Source of the DNA: Deltaproteobacteria bacterium
GTDB taxonomy: Bacteria > Desulfobacterota > DSM-4660 > Desulfatiglandales > Desulfatiglandaceae
Length of the DNA stretch: 9,301 bases
Assembly (NCBI GenBank): GCA_003646995.1
Contig: QMLZ01000111.1
Span: 1 to 9,301 of the forward strand
Reading direction: 5' to 3'
Under the pieces are notes generated by a model, which had not been told where the DNA came from, ran no database searches, and saw only the letters and a list, made by a program, of their open reading frames with translations. The translations under genes were made by a program, and so were the position numbers. This document shows, in pieces, positions 1 to 6,529 of this stretch (positions are counted from its first letter, which is position 1; each line of letters starts with the position of its first letter).

Positions 1-2
1 AT

Positions 3-341
3 GTATTCTTATGCATGCTGGCCTACTATGTGGAATGGCACATGCGTCAAGCTCTGGCCCCCATCCTTTTTGATGAAGATGATCCTCAAGGAGCGCAGGC
101 GAGCCGCAGTTCTGTAGTTGGTCCTGCACAAAGATCGGCTTCGGCAAATGCTAAGGCCCGGAGGAAACGTACCAAGGACAATCTCCTGGTACACAGCTTC
201 AGGACCTTGTTAAAGGATTTGGCCACCATTTGTAAAAACCGCATTCAACCCCGTCTGCCTGCGGCCCCGGCCTTTGACAAGATCACTCTACCCACACCGG
301 TACAGGAAAAAGCCCTGAAACTGCTGCGTGTGAGTTTGTGA
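3..341 (+). CDS. IS1634-like (IS4 superfamily) transposase, C-terminal fragment, 5' end outside window
   Basis: The frame is open from the window edge (first full codon at 3) to TGA at 339-341, giving about 112 residues. The stretch VFLCMLAYYVEWHMRQALAP followed by an acidic ILFDEDD is the hallmark tail of IS1634-type transposases, which move DNA by a DDE cut-and-paste reaction. Members run to about 550-600 residues, so only the end after the catalytic core is visible. The remainder is basic and low in complexity (AKARRKRTK), as is usual for these tails. There is no frameshift or stop within the visible part, so the copy could be intact upstream. The ATG at 15 lies inside the conserved motif and is not the start. 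I could not identify the terminal inverted repeat after the stop. The family call rests on recalled motif similarity. Confidence 0.75.
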   Translation, partial: VFLCMLAYYVEWHMRQALAPILFDEDDPQGAQASRSSVVGPAQRSASANAKARRKRTKDNLLVHSFRTLLKDLATICKNRIQPRLPAAPAFDKITLPTPVQEKALKLLRVSL

Positions 342-379
342 TGTGCCCAGTAGAGATAAATCAATTTTCAAATATAAAC

Positions 380-405
380 TGTAATATCAATAGATTACAA
401 TTTTC
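380..405 (+). terminator. weak candidate terminator after the transposase fragment
   Basis: TGTAAT (380-385) and ATTACA (394-399) form a 6-bp stem with an 8-base loop, followed by the T-rich AATTTTCTTT. The stem is short and AT-rich, so it may not terminate efficiently. It lies 39 bases after the transposase stop and about 65 bases before the TRAP promoter, a sensible place to insulate the cassette. Confidence 0.25.
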
Positions 406-464
406 TTTATCAGGAACTTCGGCTTAAAGGATCGGAAGATGGAGCGGAAGAGGTTATTTTTCTC

Positions 465-493
465 TTGACACTGAATCCTTTGGTAAATATGGT
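465..493 (+). promoter_or_regulatory. sigma70-type promoter of the TRAP operon
   Basis: A consensus -35 box TTGACA (465-470) is followed after exactly 17 bases by TATGGT (488-493), which matches 4 of 6 bases of the -10 consensus. The predicted transcription start is near 500, leaving a leader of about 135 bases before dctP. A palindromic operator begins about ten bases after the -10 box, which supports this as the regulated promoter. It is the only good -35/-10 pair I found upstream of dctP. Confidence 0.55.
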
Positions 494-502
494 CATCCTA
501 TG

Positions 503-516
503 ATTGGTCAACCAAT
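503..516 (+). promoter_or_regulatory. GntR (FadR/UxuR-type) operator palindrome
   Basis: ATTGGT (503-508), a CA centre and ACCAAT (511-516) form a perfect 6+6 inverted repeat. The TGGT...ACCA core is typical of FadR-subfamily GntR operators. The two-base centre resembles the ATTGGTATACCAAT sites known for UxuR/ExuR. It sits immediately after the -10 box, over the expected transcription start, where a bound dimer would block initiation. The matching regulator is encoded in the same operon (3590-4336). No second copy was found in the window. Confidence 0.6.
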
Positions 517-526
517 AAACCTTTTA

Positions 527-542
527 TAGCCTCGCTAGGCTA
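527..542 (+). other. small hairpin in the dctP leader
   Basis: TAGCCT (527-532), loop CGCT and AGGCTA (537-542) make a perfect 6-bp stem with a tetraloop near the 5' end of the predicted transcript. It has no T-run after it, so it is not an intrinsic terminator. It may protect the 5' end of the mRNA; no specific role can be shown. Confidence 0.35.
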
Positions 543-635
543 CAACAATACTGAAGAGAAGGGAGGTGGGGGAGTTAAGTGAGAAGTTGCTGTTTTTCTA
601 ATTAGTTAACCTATACTGGTAAAAGGAGGAGTCCA

Positions 636-1667
636 ATGAAGACCAAGAAAGCGCTGATTATGATTATAGCAGCAACTGTTTTGACCGTATTGATTGGGAG
701 TAGCGCGGTAGCGGGAAACAAGCCCATCAAATGGAAAGCCCAAGCACTATGGAGCTCAGCCGAATTGTCATATAAAACCTTCGTTGACTTCTGTAAACGT
801 GTAAAAGTGCTAACCAAAGGCCGCCTAGAAATTACCCCTTATCCAGCTGGAGCAATTGTTCCCACTTTTGAGGGTCTTGATGCTTTGCAAAACAACGTGC
901 TTCAAGCCATCCACACGTGGCCTGGCTATTTTGCAGGCAAAGAACCAGGGTTTGCAGCAATAAGTGACATGGTGGCGGCTTACACTGACCCTTGGCAGAA
1001 AGACACGTGGATGTATTATAAAGGTGGGTGGCAAATGCTCAATGAGATGTACAGGCCTTACAATGCAATAACAGTGGGATGGATGTTTTGGGGGACCGAA
1101 TCTATGGTGTCCAAGAAACCTATCAGGAGGATGGAGGATTTCAAGGGCCTAAAGATGAGAGTGCCTCAGGGTATGACCGCCATGCTATTTCAGAAACTTG
1201 GAGCGTCAGTAGTAGTGCTTCCAGGAGGCGAAGTCTACTCGGCCCTCGATAAGGGAGTTATCGATACAGCTGACTGGGCTACAATATCTATGAATAACCG
1301 GATGGGTTTTTATCAAATTGCAAAATATACCAATTATCCCGGATTCCATTCCATGCCCCTTGGAGATTTCACAGTAAACATGGATGAATGGAAAAAGCTG
1401 CCTGATGATATCAAGCAAATACTAAAAACTGCTTGCCGTGAGTGGTGCTGGGATAGCCGGGAAAGGATAGCTGTTGATGACCTCAGGGTTATTGGTGAGT
1501 TGAAGAAAAAGGGCGTACATATCATCAAATGGTCTAATGAGGATCTGTTCAGGGTGCGAGCGGTTGCCATGGAAGTATGGGATGAATACGCAAAAAAGAG
1601 CCCCATGGCTAAGAAAATTATTGACTCCCAAAAGGCGTGGTTACGGGAGCTTGGGTTGTTAAAGTAG
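636..1667 (+). CDS. dctP: TRAP transporter substrate-binding protein (DctP family, TakP/FcbT1-like)
   Basis: Periplasmic receptor that captures a small organic anion and delivers it to the DctQ-DctM membrane pair for sodium-driven uptake. The 343-residue length is typical. Residues 1-26 form a Sec signal peptide: KTKK, then a hydrophobic core, then an SSAVA site with cleavage before G27. The mature protein has the family signature GLKMRVP with the carboxylate-binding Arg at residue 175. It is followed by LPGGEVYSALDKGVID (195-210), a motif of the subgroup that binds keto acids, other carboxylates and aromatic acids (COG4663-like). The start is fixed by a strong AAGGAGG (623-629) six bases before ATG. 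It is the first gene of the operon, directly behind the operator-controlled promoter. The substrate is unknown; the downstream methyltransferases make a methylated organic acid an attractive guess. The dct symbol denotes the family only. Confidence 0.93.
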   Translation: MKTKKALIMIIAATVLTVLIGSSAVAGNKPIKWKAQALWSSAELSYKTFVDFCKRVKVLTKGRLEITPYPAGAIVPTFEGLDALQNNVLQAIHTWPGYFAGKEPGFAAISDMVAAYTDPWQKDTWMYYKGGWQMLNEMYRPYNAITVGWMFWGTESMVSKKPIRRMEDFKGLKMRVPQGMTAMLFQKLGASVVVLPGGEVYSALDKGVIDTADWATISMNNRMGFYQIAKYTNYPGFHSMPLGDFTVNMDEWKKLPDDIKQILKTACREWCWDSRERIAVDDLRVIGELKKKGVHIIKWSNEDLFRVRAVAMEVWDEYAKKSPMAKKIIDSQKAWLRELGLLK

Positions 1668-1695
1668 GGTCTCGAAATAGTAACTTAACCTTCGG

Positions 1696-1724
1696 GAAGG
1701 GAAAGGCTTTCTGCCTTTCCCTTC
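1696..1724 (+). other. strong intercistronic hairpin between dctP and dctQ
   Basis: GAAGGGAAAGGC (1696-1707) and GCCTTTCCCTTC (1713-1724) are a perfect 12-bp inverted repeat with a TTTCT loop. No T-tract follows, so it is not a classical terminator. It lies 28 bases after the dctP stop. Such stems between binding-protein and permease genes commonly protect the upstream mRNA 3' end, or partly stop transcription, so that more binding protein than permease is made. That role is inferred here. Confidence 0.6.
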
Positions 1725-1745
1725 GTGGAGCTAAGGGAATAAAAA

Positions 1746-2246
1746 ATGAAAAGGTTGTTGTCATTTATTGATACCCTATCTGTTTTGGCGGGCAAAGTAA
1801 GTGGCTGGCTTATTTTCATAGTCGCTTTCCTTATCATATATGAAGTTGCGTCAAGGTATATCTTCCACCACCCGACCCTTTGGGTCACCGAATCTGTAAT
1901 CTTTGGATGTGGGATTTCCTACGTATTGGGAGCGGGGTGGGCGCTGCAAGACAACAGGCATGTTAAAATCGATATGATTTATGATCGCCTCAATACCAGA
2001 AGACGTGCCATTATGGATTCCATTACATTTGTCTTTTTCGTCCTTTATCTAGGCGTCTTGCTTTGGGCGAGCATCAAATATTCATGGCATTCCTTGTTAG
2101 TCAGAGAGACCAGTGGATCTGCATGGGATCCCCCTATCTATCCCGTCAAGTTGGCTCTCCCACTTGGAATCATAATTTTGCTGTTGCAAGGGATAGCGAA
2201 GTTTTTCCGTGACCTCTCTCAAGCTATAAAAGGAAGTGAGAAGTAG
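1746..2246 (+). CDS. dctQ: TRAP transporter small membrane subunit (DctQ family)
   Basis: Four-helix membrane protein that pairs with DctM. The 166-residue length is typical. Predicted membrane segments lie near residues 12-35, 47-66, 88-110 and 134-153. Family hallmarks visible are the E-x3-RY motif at the end of helix 1 (E33, R37, Y38), the DNRHVKIDMIYDRL segment after helix 2 (D69-L82) and the SAWDPPIYPVKLALPLG stretch leading into helix 4. The ATG has AAGGGA (1733-1738) seven bases upstream. The gene follows dctP after a 78-base gap that holds the hairpin, and it is separated from dctM by three bases, implying translational coupling. No anomaly seen. Confidence 0.92.
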   Translation: MKRLLSFIDTLSVLAGKVSGWLIFIVAFLIIYEVASRYIFHHPTLWVTESVIFGCGISYVLGAGWALQDNRHVKIDMIYDRLNTRRRAIMDSITFVFFVLYLGVLLWASIKYSWHSLLVRETSGSAWDPPIYPVKLALPLGIIILLLQGIAKFFRDLSQAIKGSEK

Positions 2247-2249
2247 TCT

Positions 2250-3566
2250 ATGAATATTGAGTTAATAACTATACTTTTTATTGCCACTTTTATTCTGCTG
2301 CTTTTAACCGGGTTGCCTCTGGCTTGGGTAATGGGTGCCACAGGCGTGATCTTTTGTCTTGCACTGTTTAATCCCGGTGTTATGGTGATGATGGTAGGGC
2401 GTATTTATAGGATGATGTTAAACTACGCCCTTGTGGCTGTTCCCCTTTTTATCTTTATGGCAGCCATATTGCAGCAATCCGGGGTTGCCGACCAGCTTTT
2501 CAACGCGGTTTACATATGGTCAGGTCCTTTCAGGGGAGGACTAGCAATTGGTACCATTATCTCATGTACGATAATGGCGGCTATTGTGGGAATCGTTGGA
2601 GCGGAAATTGTAACCTTCGGGATTATCGCACTTCCGGCTATGCTTGAGAGGAAATACAATAACAAGATAGCCCTAGGAAGTGTGTGTGCTGGCGGAGGCA
2701 TTGCTACTCTGATTCCTCCTAGTGTTGTATTTATAATATATGCCATGTCCGCTGGAGCTCCAGTAGGAGATCTGTTTATAGCGGGTATTGTCCCAGGCCT
2801 ATTGTTAGCAGTACTTTTTATCCTCTATATAGTAATTTCAGCATGGCGAGATCCGTCCGCAGCGCCCGCAGCACCGGAGAACGAGCGAAACATTCCGCTG
2901 AAGAAGAAATTGGTCCTCCTCAAAGGCCTTATAATGCCCACCATATTGATAATTACTGTTTTAGGCAGCATATACGCAGGAATAGCCACACCGTCTGAGG
3001 CTGCAGGAATCGGCTGTCTAGGAGCATTGATTACCTCTGCTGTCAATCGAAAGTTGACTTTAAGTGGAGTTAGGAAAGCCCTTTACGAAACTGTCAAGAT
3101 ATCATGCATGTTGGCCTGGTTATTCTTTGGAGCTCAAGCCATTATTGGGGTTTACACGCTGGCCGGAGGAGATGAATTCGTGAGAAGCACTGTGATGGCC
3201 ATTCCTTTTGGGAGATGGGGGATAATAATTGGGATGCAGCTTATCATGATATTCCTGGGCATGTTTTTGGACTGGATTGGCATCCTCTTACTTACTATGC
3301 CCCTTTTTGTTCCCATTGTTCACCAATTAGGCTTCAACATTGTGTGGTTCGGGGTCGTCTTCTGTATGAATATGCATATTTCTTATTTGTCACCGCCGTT
3401 TGGCCCATCAATTTTTTATCTCAAAAGCGTCGTCGGAGACCAAATTTCAGTAGGAGAGATTTACAAAGCCAATTTGCCGTATCTATGGCTAACAGTCGTT
3501 GCCTTAGCCCTTGTAGTAGCTTTTCCTCAGCTGAGCTTATGGCTCCCAAGCATGATGCTGAAATGA
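2250..3566 (+). CDS. dctM: TRAP transporter large membrane subunit (DctM family)
   Basis: Main transport channel of the TRAP system, a sodium-coupled elevator-type carrier of the ion transporter superfamily. At 438 residues it has the usual length and is hydrophobic throughout, with about a dozen membrane segments. Diagnostic motifs are GGGIATLIPPS (from residue 148), which forms part of the conserved binding region, and ATPSEAAGIG (246-255), the counterpart in the second half. The loop near residues 198-230 is charged and rich in alanine and proline. The start lies three bases after the dctQ stop, with only a weak GGAAGTGAG ribosome site inside the dctQ end, consistent with coupling. The GntR gene follows after 23 bases, so both are likely on one transcript. 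Confidence 0.93.
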   Translation: MNIELITILFIATFILLLLTGLPLAWVMGATGVIFCLALFNPGVMVMMVGRIYRMMLNYALVAVPLFIFMAAILQQSGVADQLFNAVYIWSGPFRGGLAIGTIISCTIMAAIVGIVGAEIVTFGIIALPAMLERKYNNKIALGSVCAGGGIATLIPPSVVFIIYAMSAGAPVGDLFIAGIVPGLLLAVLFILYIVISAWRDPSAAPAAPENERNIPLKKKLVLLKGLIMPTILIITVLGSIYAGIATPSEAAGIGCLGALITSAVNRKLTLSGVRKALYETVKISCMLAWLFFGAQAIIGVYTLAGGDEFVRSTVMAIPFGRWGIIIGMQLIMIFLGMFLDWIGILLLTMPLFVPIVHQLGFNIVWFGVVFCMNMHISYLSPPFGPSIFYLKSVVGDQISVGEIYKANLPYLWLTVVALALVVAFPQLSLWLPSMMLK

Positions 3567-3589
3567 GGCTTAAGTAATGAGGGGGATCA

Positions 3590-4336
3590 ATGGAGGAAGA
3601 GAAGTTTTCAATAGTTAAACATTCTTCTATATCTGACACAGTCTTCGAAACGCTTCACAAGTGGATTGTAACAGGAAAGCTCAAACCGGGAGACAGATTG
3701 CCATCGCAAGGCAAGCTCGCTGAGCAGTTTGGGATTAGTCGCAATACATTAAGAGAAGCAATCAACAAACTTACGGTCATGGGCCTATTGACAACAAAGC
3801 AGGGCGTTGGAACTACCATAAATATCAGTAGCCCAATGAATTACTTAAGTGCCATTTCGGATCATATTCTTCTTGATAAAGCTACGGTCAGAGAATTTAT
3901 AGAAGCTAGACTTCTCGTAGAACAGGCAGCAGCTTCCCTGGCAATAAAAAGGGCGGACCGGGAAAAGATAGCAGAACTCATTTTTATAGTGGACAAGCAA
4001 GCTGAAGCTCTGGAAAAAAGAGACCTTAGCCGTTTCATAGAGCTAGACAGTTCGTTTCACCGCGAATTGGCAAGGCAAAGCGGCAACAGAGTCATCTTTA
4101 AGTTCCTCGAAGCTGTTGGAGAATTATTACAGAAATTTATTGGTGAGGTGGCTCTTTTGCCTGGCGCCATAGAAAGTGCTGTCAAGTTTCACAGAGCAAT
4201 AGTGGAATGTATGGAGAGAAGGGACGAAAAGGGTGCACGTGATAAGATACGAGAACATCTTTATGATGTTACAAAGAGGATTGAGAAAAGCCTCAATGTT
4301 GCTCTTGAGACTGACGCGCTATTTGAAAATTGCTAA
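3590..4336 (+). CDS. GntR-family transcriptional regulator, FadR subfamily (FCD ligand domain)
   Basis: Likely local regulator, 248 residues. Residues 12-78 form the winged helix-turn-helix: LKPGDRLPSQGKLAEQFGIS (31-50), RNTLREAINKL and GVGTTI are close to the GntR consensus. The C-terminal all-helical FCD domain (about 95-235) has the four metal-ligand positions expected in the subfamily: D153 and H157 in LDSSFHREL, H201 in KFHRAI and H223 in REHL. It therefore probably binds a metal and, through it, a carboxylate effector. GAGGGGG is close upstream of the ATG. Its position in the operon and the ATTGGT/ACCAAT palindrome at 503-516 suggest autoregulation together with the transporter. Whether it also controls the methyltransferase genes is open, as no second operator was seen. 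Confidence 0.9.
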   Translation: MEEEKFSIVKHSSISDTVFETLHKWIVTGKLKPGDRLPSQGKLAEQFGISRNTLREAINKLTVMGLLTTKQGVGTTINISSPMNYLSAISDHILLDKATVREFIEARLLVEQAAASLAIKRADREKIAELIFIVDKQAEALEKRDLSRFIELDSSFHRELARQSGNRVIFKFLEAVGELLQKFIGEVALLPGAIESAVKFHRAIVECMERRDEKGARDKIREHLYDVTKRIEKSLNVALETDALFENC

Positions 4337-4567
4337 AAGGGTGTTTTAGTAAATTGTTTGGGAAGCGATTGGTGATTTAGGCCTCGTGTAAGTAATGAGA
4401 TTACAAGGTTTGACATTGTAATATCTGAATATAGCTTAGCCAACACGCTGATATCTTTGGTGTGGGGGCAGACCCGGGATGAAAATAGTAGTTTAATTGA
4501 ACCCGGGTGGGCAATAATCCCTAACAAGACCTTTGGATAATTTAAGAACTAGGGCCTGTTCCTTTTC

Positions 4568-4573
4568 TATAAT
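4568..4573 (+). promoter_or_regulatory. candidate -10 box upstream of the first methyltransferase gene
   Basis: A perfect TATAAT lies 63 bases before the GTG start. The sequence 16-18 bases upstream (around 4544-4551) is a poor -35 match, so a promoter here would be weak or activator-dependent. If real, transcription would begin near 4580. Confidence 0.25.
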
Positions 4574-4620
4574 CTTAAATTCTTGGAGTGGTGCCTTTTG
4601 ATTCAGGCAGGAAACTTTAG

Positions 4621-4629
4621 AGGAGGTGA
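4621..4629 (+). promoter_or_regulatory. Shine-Dalgarno site deciding the GTG start at 4637
   Basis: AGGAGGTGA is a nearly full complement of the 16S rRNA 3' end and lies seven bases before GTG 4637. The longer open frame begins with TTG at 4583 and has no such site; the homologous part of the protein also begins after the GTG. Confidence 0.75.
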
Positions 4630-4636
4630 GTCGTCA

Positions 4637-5707
4637 GTGGGTAGCCCAGATTTTGAAAATATAAGGATAGCCGCTCGGCATGAAGAGGGAGAAAGGGTTC
4701 CGTTGTGCGAGGTTCTTATAGAATATCCGATACAAAGTCAGTTTTTAGGCCGTGAAGTGACATCAGACGATTTGGAATCTCAGGTGGAATTTTGGATCAA
4801 GGCCGGCTATGACTTTATCCCGCTTACTGTGGGAATGATGAGCCCCGGAAAGGTTACTGATGAATCAGCTATTTCCAAGGTTATCAGAGATGTGATGTTA
4901 AAAGATACACCAGATGCAGAGGACCAAAAGTCATGGAATCTTGAATACACCCATTTCATAAACAATAGGGCGGACTTTGAGAATTTTCCTTGGCATATTG
5001 CCTCCCAACTGGACTTTTCGAAATTCTACCAAATTAGCTCTTTGCTTCCAGAAAAGATGAAGGTGATAGCTGTATCAGGGAAAATATTTACGCTTACGTG
5101 GATGTTGATGGGTTTTAATAACTTTGCGATGTCTCTAATTATGGATGAACAGTTGGTAGCAGATATCTTTCGCAAGGTAGCTGAAATCCAGTTCCAAGCG
5201 CTGGAGGAAATATTTGAGATGCCACACGTGGGAGCAGTCTGGGTAGTAGACGACCTGGCCTTTGGAACAGGACCCATGATTTCTCCTCAAGCTTTTCGTG
5301 ACCATGTCTTTCCCTGGTACCGCGAAATGGCCAAGAGGTGCCACGACAATGACCTTCTGTTTTTTATGCACTCTGACGGAAATCTCATGCCTCTCATGGA
5401 AGACATAATTGATATCGGTGTGGACGTATTGCAACCAATTGATCCCACCTGTATGGATATTGTGGAAGTCAAGCGGAAGTATGGAGATCGCCTTTGTCTC
5501 GTTGGGAATGTTTCTAACGAGCTTCTTAGAAGTGGCAGTGCTGCAGACATTGAGGAAAGAGTAAAGTATCTGATAGAAAATGTAGCCCCAGGTGGCGGTT
5601 ACTGCGTTGGCTCCGGTAATTCGGTTCCTGATTGGGCAAAGTTTGAAAACTATATGGCGATGAGAGATGCAACATTTAAATATGGTAAGTATCCTATTCA
5701 GCTATAA
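4637..5707 (+). CDS. UroD/MtaA-superfamily corrinoid-dependent methyltransferase
   Basis: Predicted cytoplasmic TIM-barrel enzyme (356 residues from GTG 4637) that transfers a methyl group between a substrate and a corrinoid protein. It belongs to the uroporphyrinogen-decarboxylase-like group (COG0407), as shown by WVVDDLAFGTGPMISPQAF, the HSDGN motif (245-249) and GGGYCVGSGNSVP near residue 323. It is not haem-pathway HemE, whose N-terminal RQAGRY motif is absent. MtaA/MtbA enzymes bind zinc through His-x-Cys plus a later Cys. Here the first pair is H245-x-D247, while C323, 78 residues later, is at about the expected spacing. The metal set would therefore be His/Asp/Cys. The corrinoid gene follows after 18 bases and is the obvious partner. 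Substrate demethylase (MT1) is more likely than carrier methyltransferase (MT2) from context, but this is inference. Confidence 0.85.
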   Translation: MGSPDFENIRIAARHEEGERVPLCEVLIEYPIQSQFLGREVTSDDLESQVEFWIKAGYDFIPLTVGMMSPGKVTDESAISKVIRDVMLKDTPDAEDQKSWNLEYTHFINNRADFENFPWHIASQLDFSKFYQISSLLPEKMKVIAVSGKIFTLTWMLMGFNNFAMSLIMDEQLVADIFRKVAEIQFQALEEIFEMPHVGAVWVVDDLAFGTGPMISPQAFRDHVFPWYREMAKRCHDNDLLFFMHSDGNLMPLMEDIIDIGVDVLQPIDPTCMDIVEVKRKYGDRLCLVGNVSNELLRSGSAADIEERVKYLIENVAPGGGYCVGSGNSVPDWAKFENYMAMRDATFKYGKYPIQL

Positions 5708-5725
5708 TCTGGGAGGTCATAAGGA

Positions 5726-6361
5726 ATGAGTTACTTGGAAGAGATACAAGCGGCAATCATAGAAGGAAAACATGCTGAGATTGAAGCTATGGTTTCGAAG
5801 CTAATAGAAGAAGATGTAGACCTGAATGACCTTATAAACAAGGGCATGATAGCTGCGATGGACGTGGTAGGCGAAAGGTTTGCCAGCGGGCAAATTTTTG
5901 TGCCTGAAATGCTTGTATCGGCGATGACGATGAAGAAAGGGCTTAATTTGATCAGACCCCTACTGAAAGCTGAAGAAGCTGAGCCAAAGGCAACAATTGT
6001 CATGTGCACGGTAAAAGGAGATATCCATGACATTGGCAAGAATCTGGTAATTATGATGCTTGAGGGGGCTGGGTTTAGAGTAATAGATTTAGGGGTTGAC
6101 CTTTCAGTGGATGACCTCATTACACGAGTAATGGAAATCAAACCAAATATAATTGGTCTCTCAGCCTTGCTCACTACTACAATGCCAGAAATGAAAAAGG
6201 TTATAGCAAAGCTGGAGGAAAACGGTTTGCGAGACACTGTTAAAATCATGGTTGGGGGTGCACCGGTGGACCGGAAATTCGCAAATATGATAGGGGCAGA
6301 CGGCTATGGCGAGGATGCAGCTCAAGCAGTTAGACTGGCGCGGTCATTTGTTGTGGATTAA
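5726..6361 (+). CDS. corrinoid (cobalamin-binding) methyl carrier protein, MtaC/MtbC/MttC-like
   Basis: Free-standing corrinoid protein of 211 residues, the usual length. It carries the methyl group on cobalt between methyltransferases. Residues 1-85 form the four-helix cap domain (GERFASGQIFVPEMLVSA, 49-66). Residues 88-211 form the Rossmann-like B12 domain with the base-off ligand motif DIHDIG (99-104, H101 as lower cobalt ligand), GLSALLTTTMP (144-154) and GGAPV (177-181). All key residues are present. GGGAGG (5711-5716) is nine bases before ATG. It lies 18 bases after the UroD-like gene, so the two are co-transcribed. It is over half identical by eye to the C-terminal module of the fusion protein at 6530-8476, indicating duplication of the module. 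Confidence 0.93.
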   Translation: MSYLEEIQAAIIEGKHAEIEAMVSKLIEEDVDLNDLINKGMIAAMDVVGERFASGQIFVPEMLVSAMTMKKGLNLIRPLLKAEEAEPKATIVMCTVKGDIHDIGKNLVIMMLEGAGFRVIDLGVDLSVDDLITRVMEIKPNIIGLSALLTTTMPEMKKVIAKLEENGLRDTVKIMVGGAPVDRKFANMIGADGYGEDAAQAVRLARSFVVD

Positions 6362-6470
6362 CAGGGGATCATGAAGTATGATGCGCAAACTATACAGAGG
6401 ACCTAACGCTGGTTCTAAAGCTAACCTGGAAAACAACAAAGCACGAGAAGAGGGAAGATGTGAGGATTTA

Positions 6471-6499
6471 GGCTAAAGCCTTAAAAACTTTTAAGAGCC
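6471..6499 (+). other. inverted repeat before the fusion gene
   Basis: CTTAAAA (6480-6486), centre AC and TTTTAAG (6489-6495) form a near-perfect palindrome. It lies inside an outer GGCT (6471-6474)/AGCC (6496-6499) pair with a five-base bulge. It lies 31 bases before the fusion start. The loop is too small for a simple hairpin at full pairing, so a protein-binding site or AT-rich stem is possible. The rest of the 168-base gap (6362-6529) shows no gene. Confidence 0.3.
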
Positions 6500-6529
6500 A
6501 AAAAGTGGACTTATTGGGGGCAGTATACA

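Larger units (their letters stand above)
4337..4636 (+). other. 300-base intergenic region with possible structured leader
   Basis: No credible gene lies here. Visible items are a TTGACA at 4410-4415 without a good -10 partner, a bulged stem of CCAACAC (4440-4446) with GTGTGG (4460-4465), and a perfect 7-bp stem ACCCGGG (4472-4478) with CCCGGGT (4502-4508) enclosing 23 bases. A TATAAT follows at 4568-4573. No T-run follows the stems, so they are not classical terminators. No cobalamin-riboswitch B12 box is recognisable. Possibly a separate promoter and leader for the methyltransferase genes. Confidence 0.35.

Noticed and set aside
587..617. Promoter TTGCTG/TATACT close to dctP
   Set aside because: The 19-base spacing is poor and transcription would begin inside the ribosome-binding site. 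The 465-493 promoter is better.
4369..4377. Second GntR operator near ATTGGT after the regulator gene
   Set aside because: Only a half site is present; no ACCAAT partner lies at the right distance.
4583..4636. TTG start at 4583 for the first methyltransferase
   Set aside because: It has no ribosome site, while the in-frame GTG at 4637 has AGGAGGTGA seven bases upstream. The extra 18 residues do not look like the family N-terminus.
4337..4636. Cobalamin riboswitch upstream of the corrinoid genes
   Set aside because: I looked for the B12 box and the GCCACTG element and found neither; only generic stems are present.
4637..5707. Haem-biosynthesis uroporphyrinogen decarboxylase (HemE)
   Set aside because: The N-terminal RQAGRY motif of HemE is missing, the HSDG/GGGYC site is of the methyltransferase type, and a corrinoid protein is the direct neighbour.
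5731..6249. 172-residue antisense open frame over the corrinoid gene
   Set aside because: It is serine- and isoleucine-rich without family features and lies opposite a strongly conserved gene; it is a mirror of that gene's codon use.
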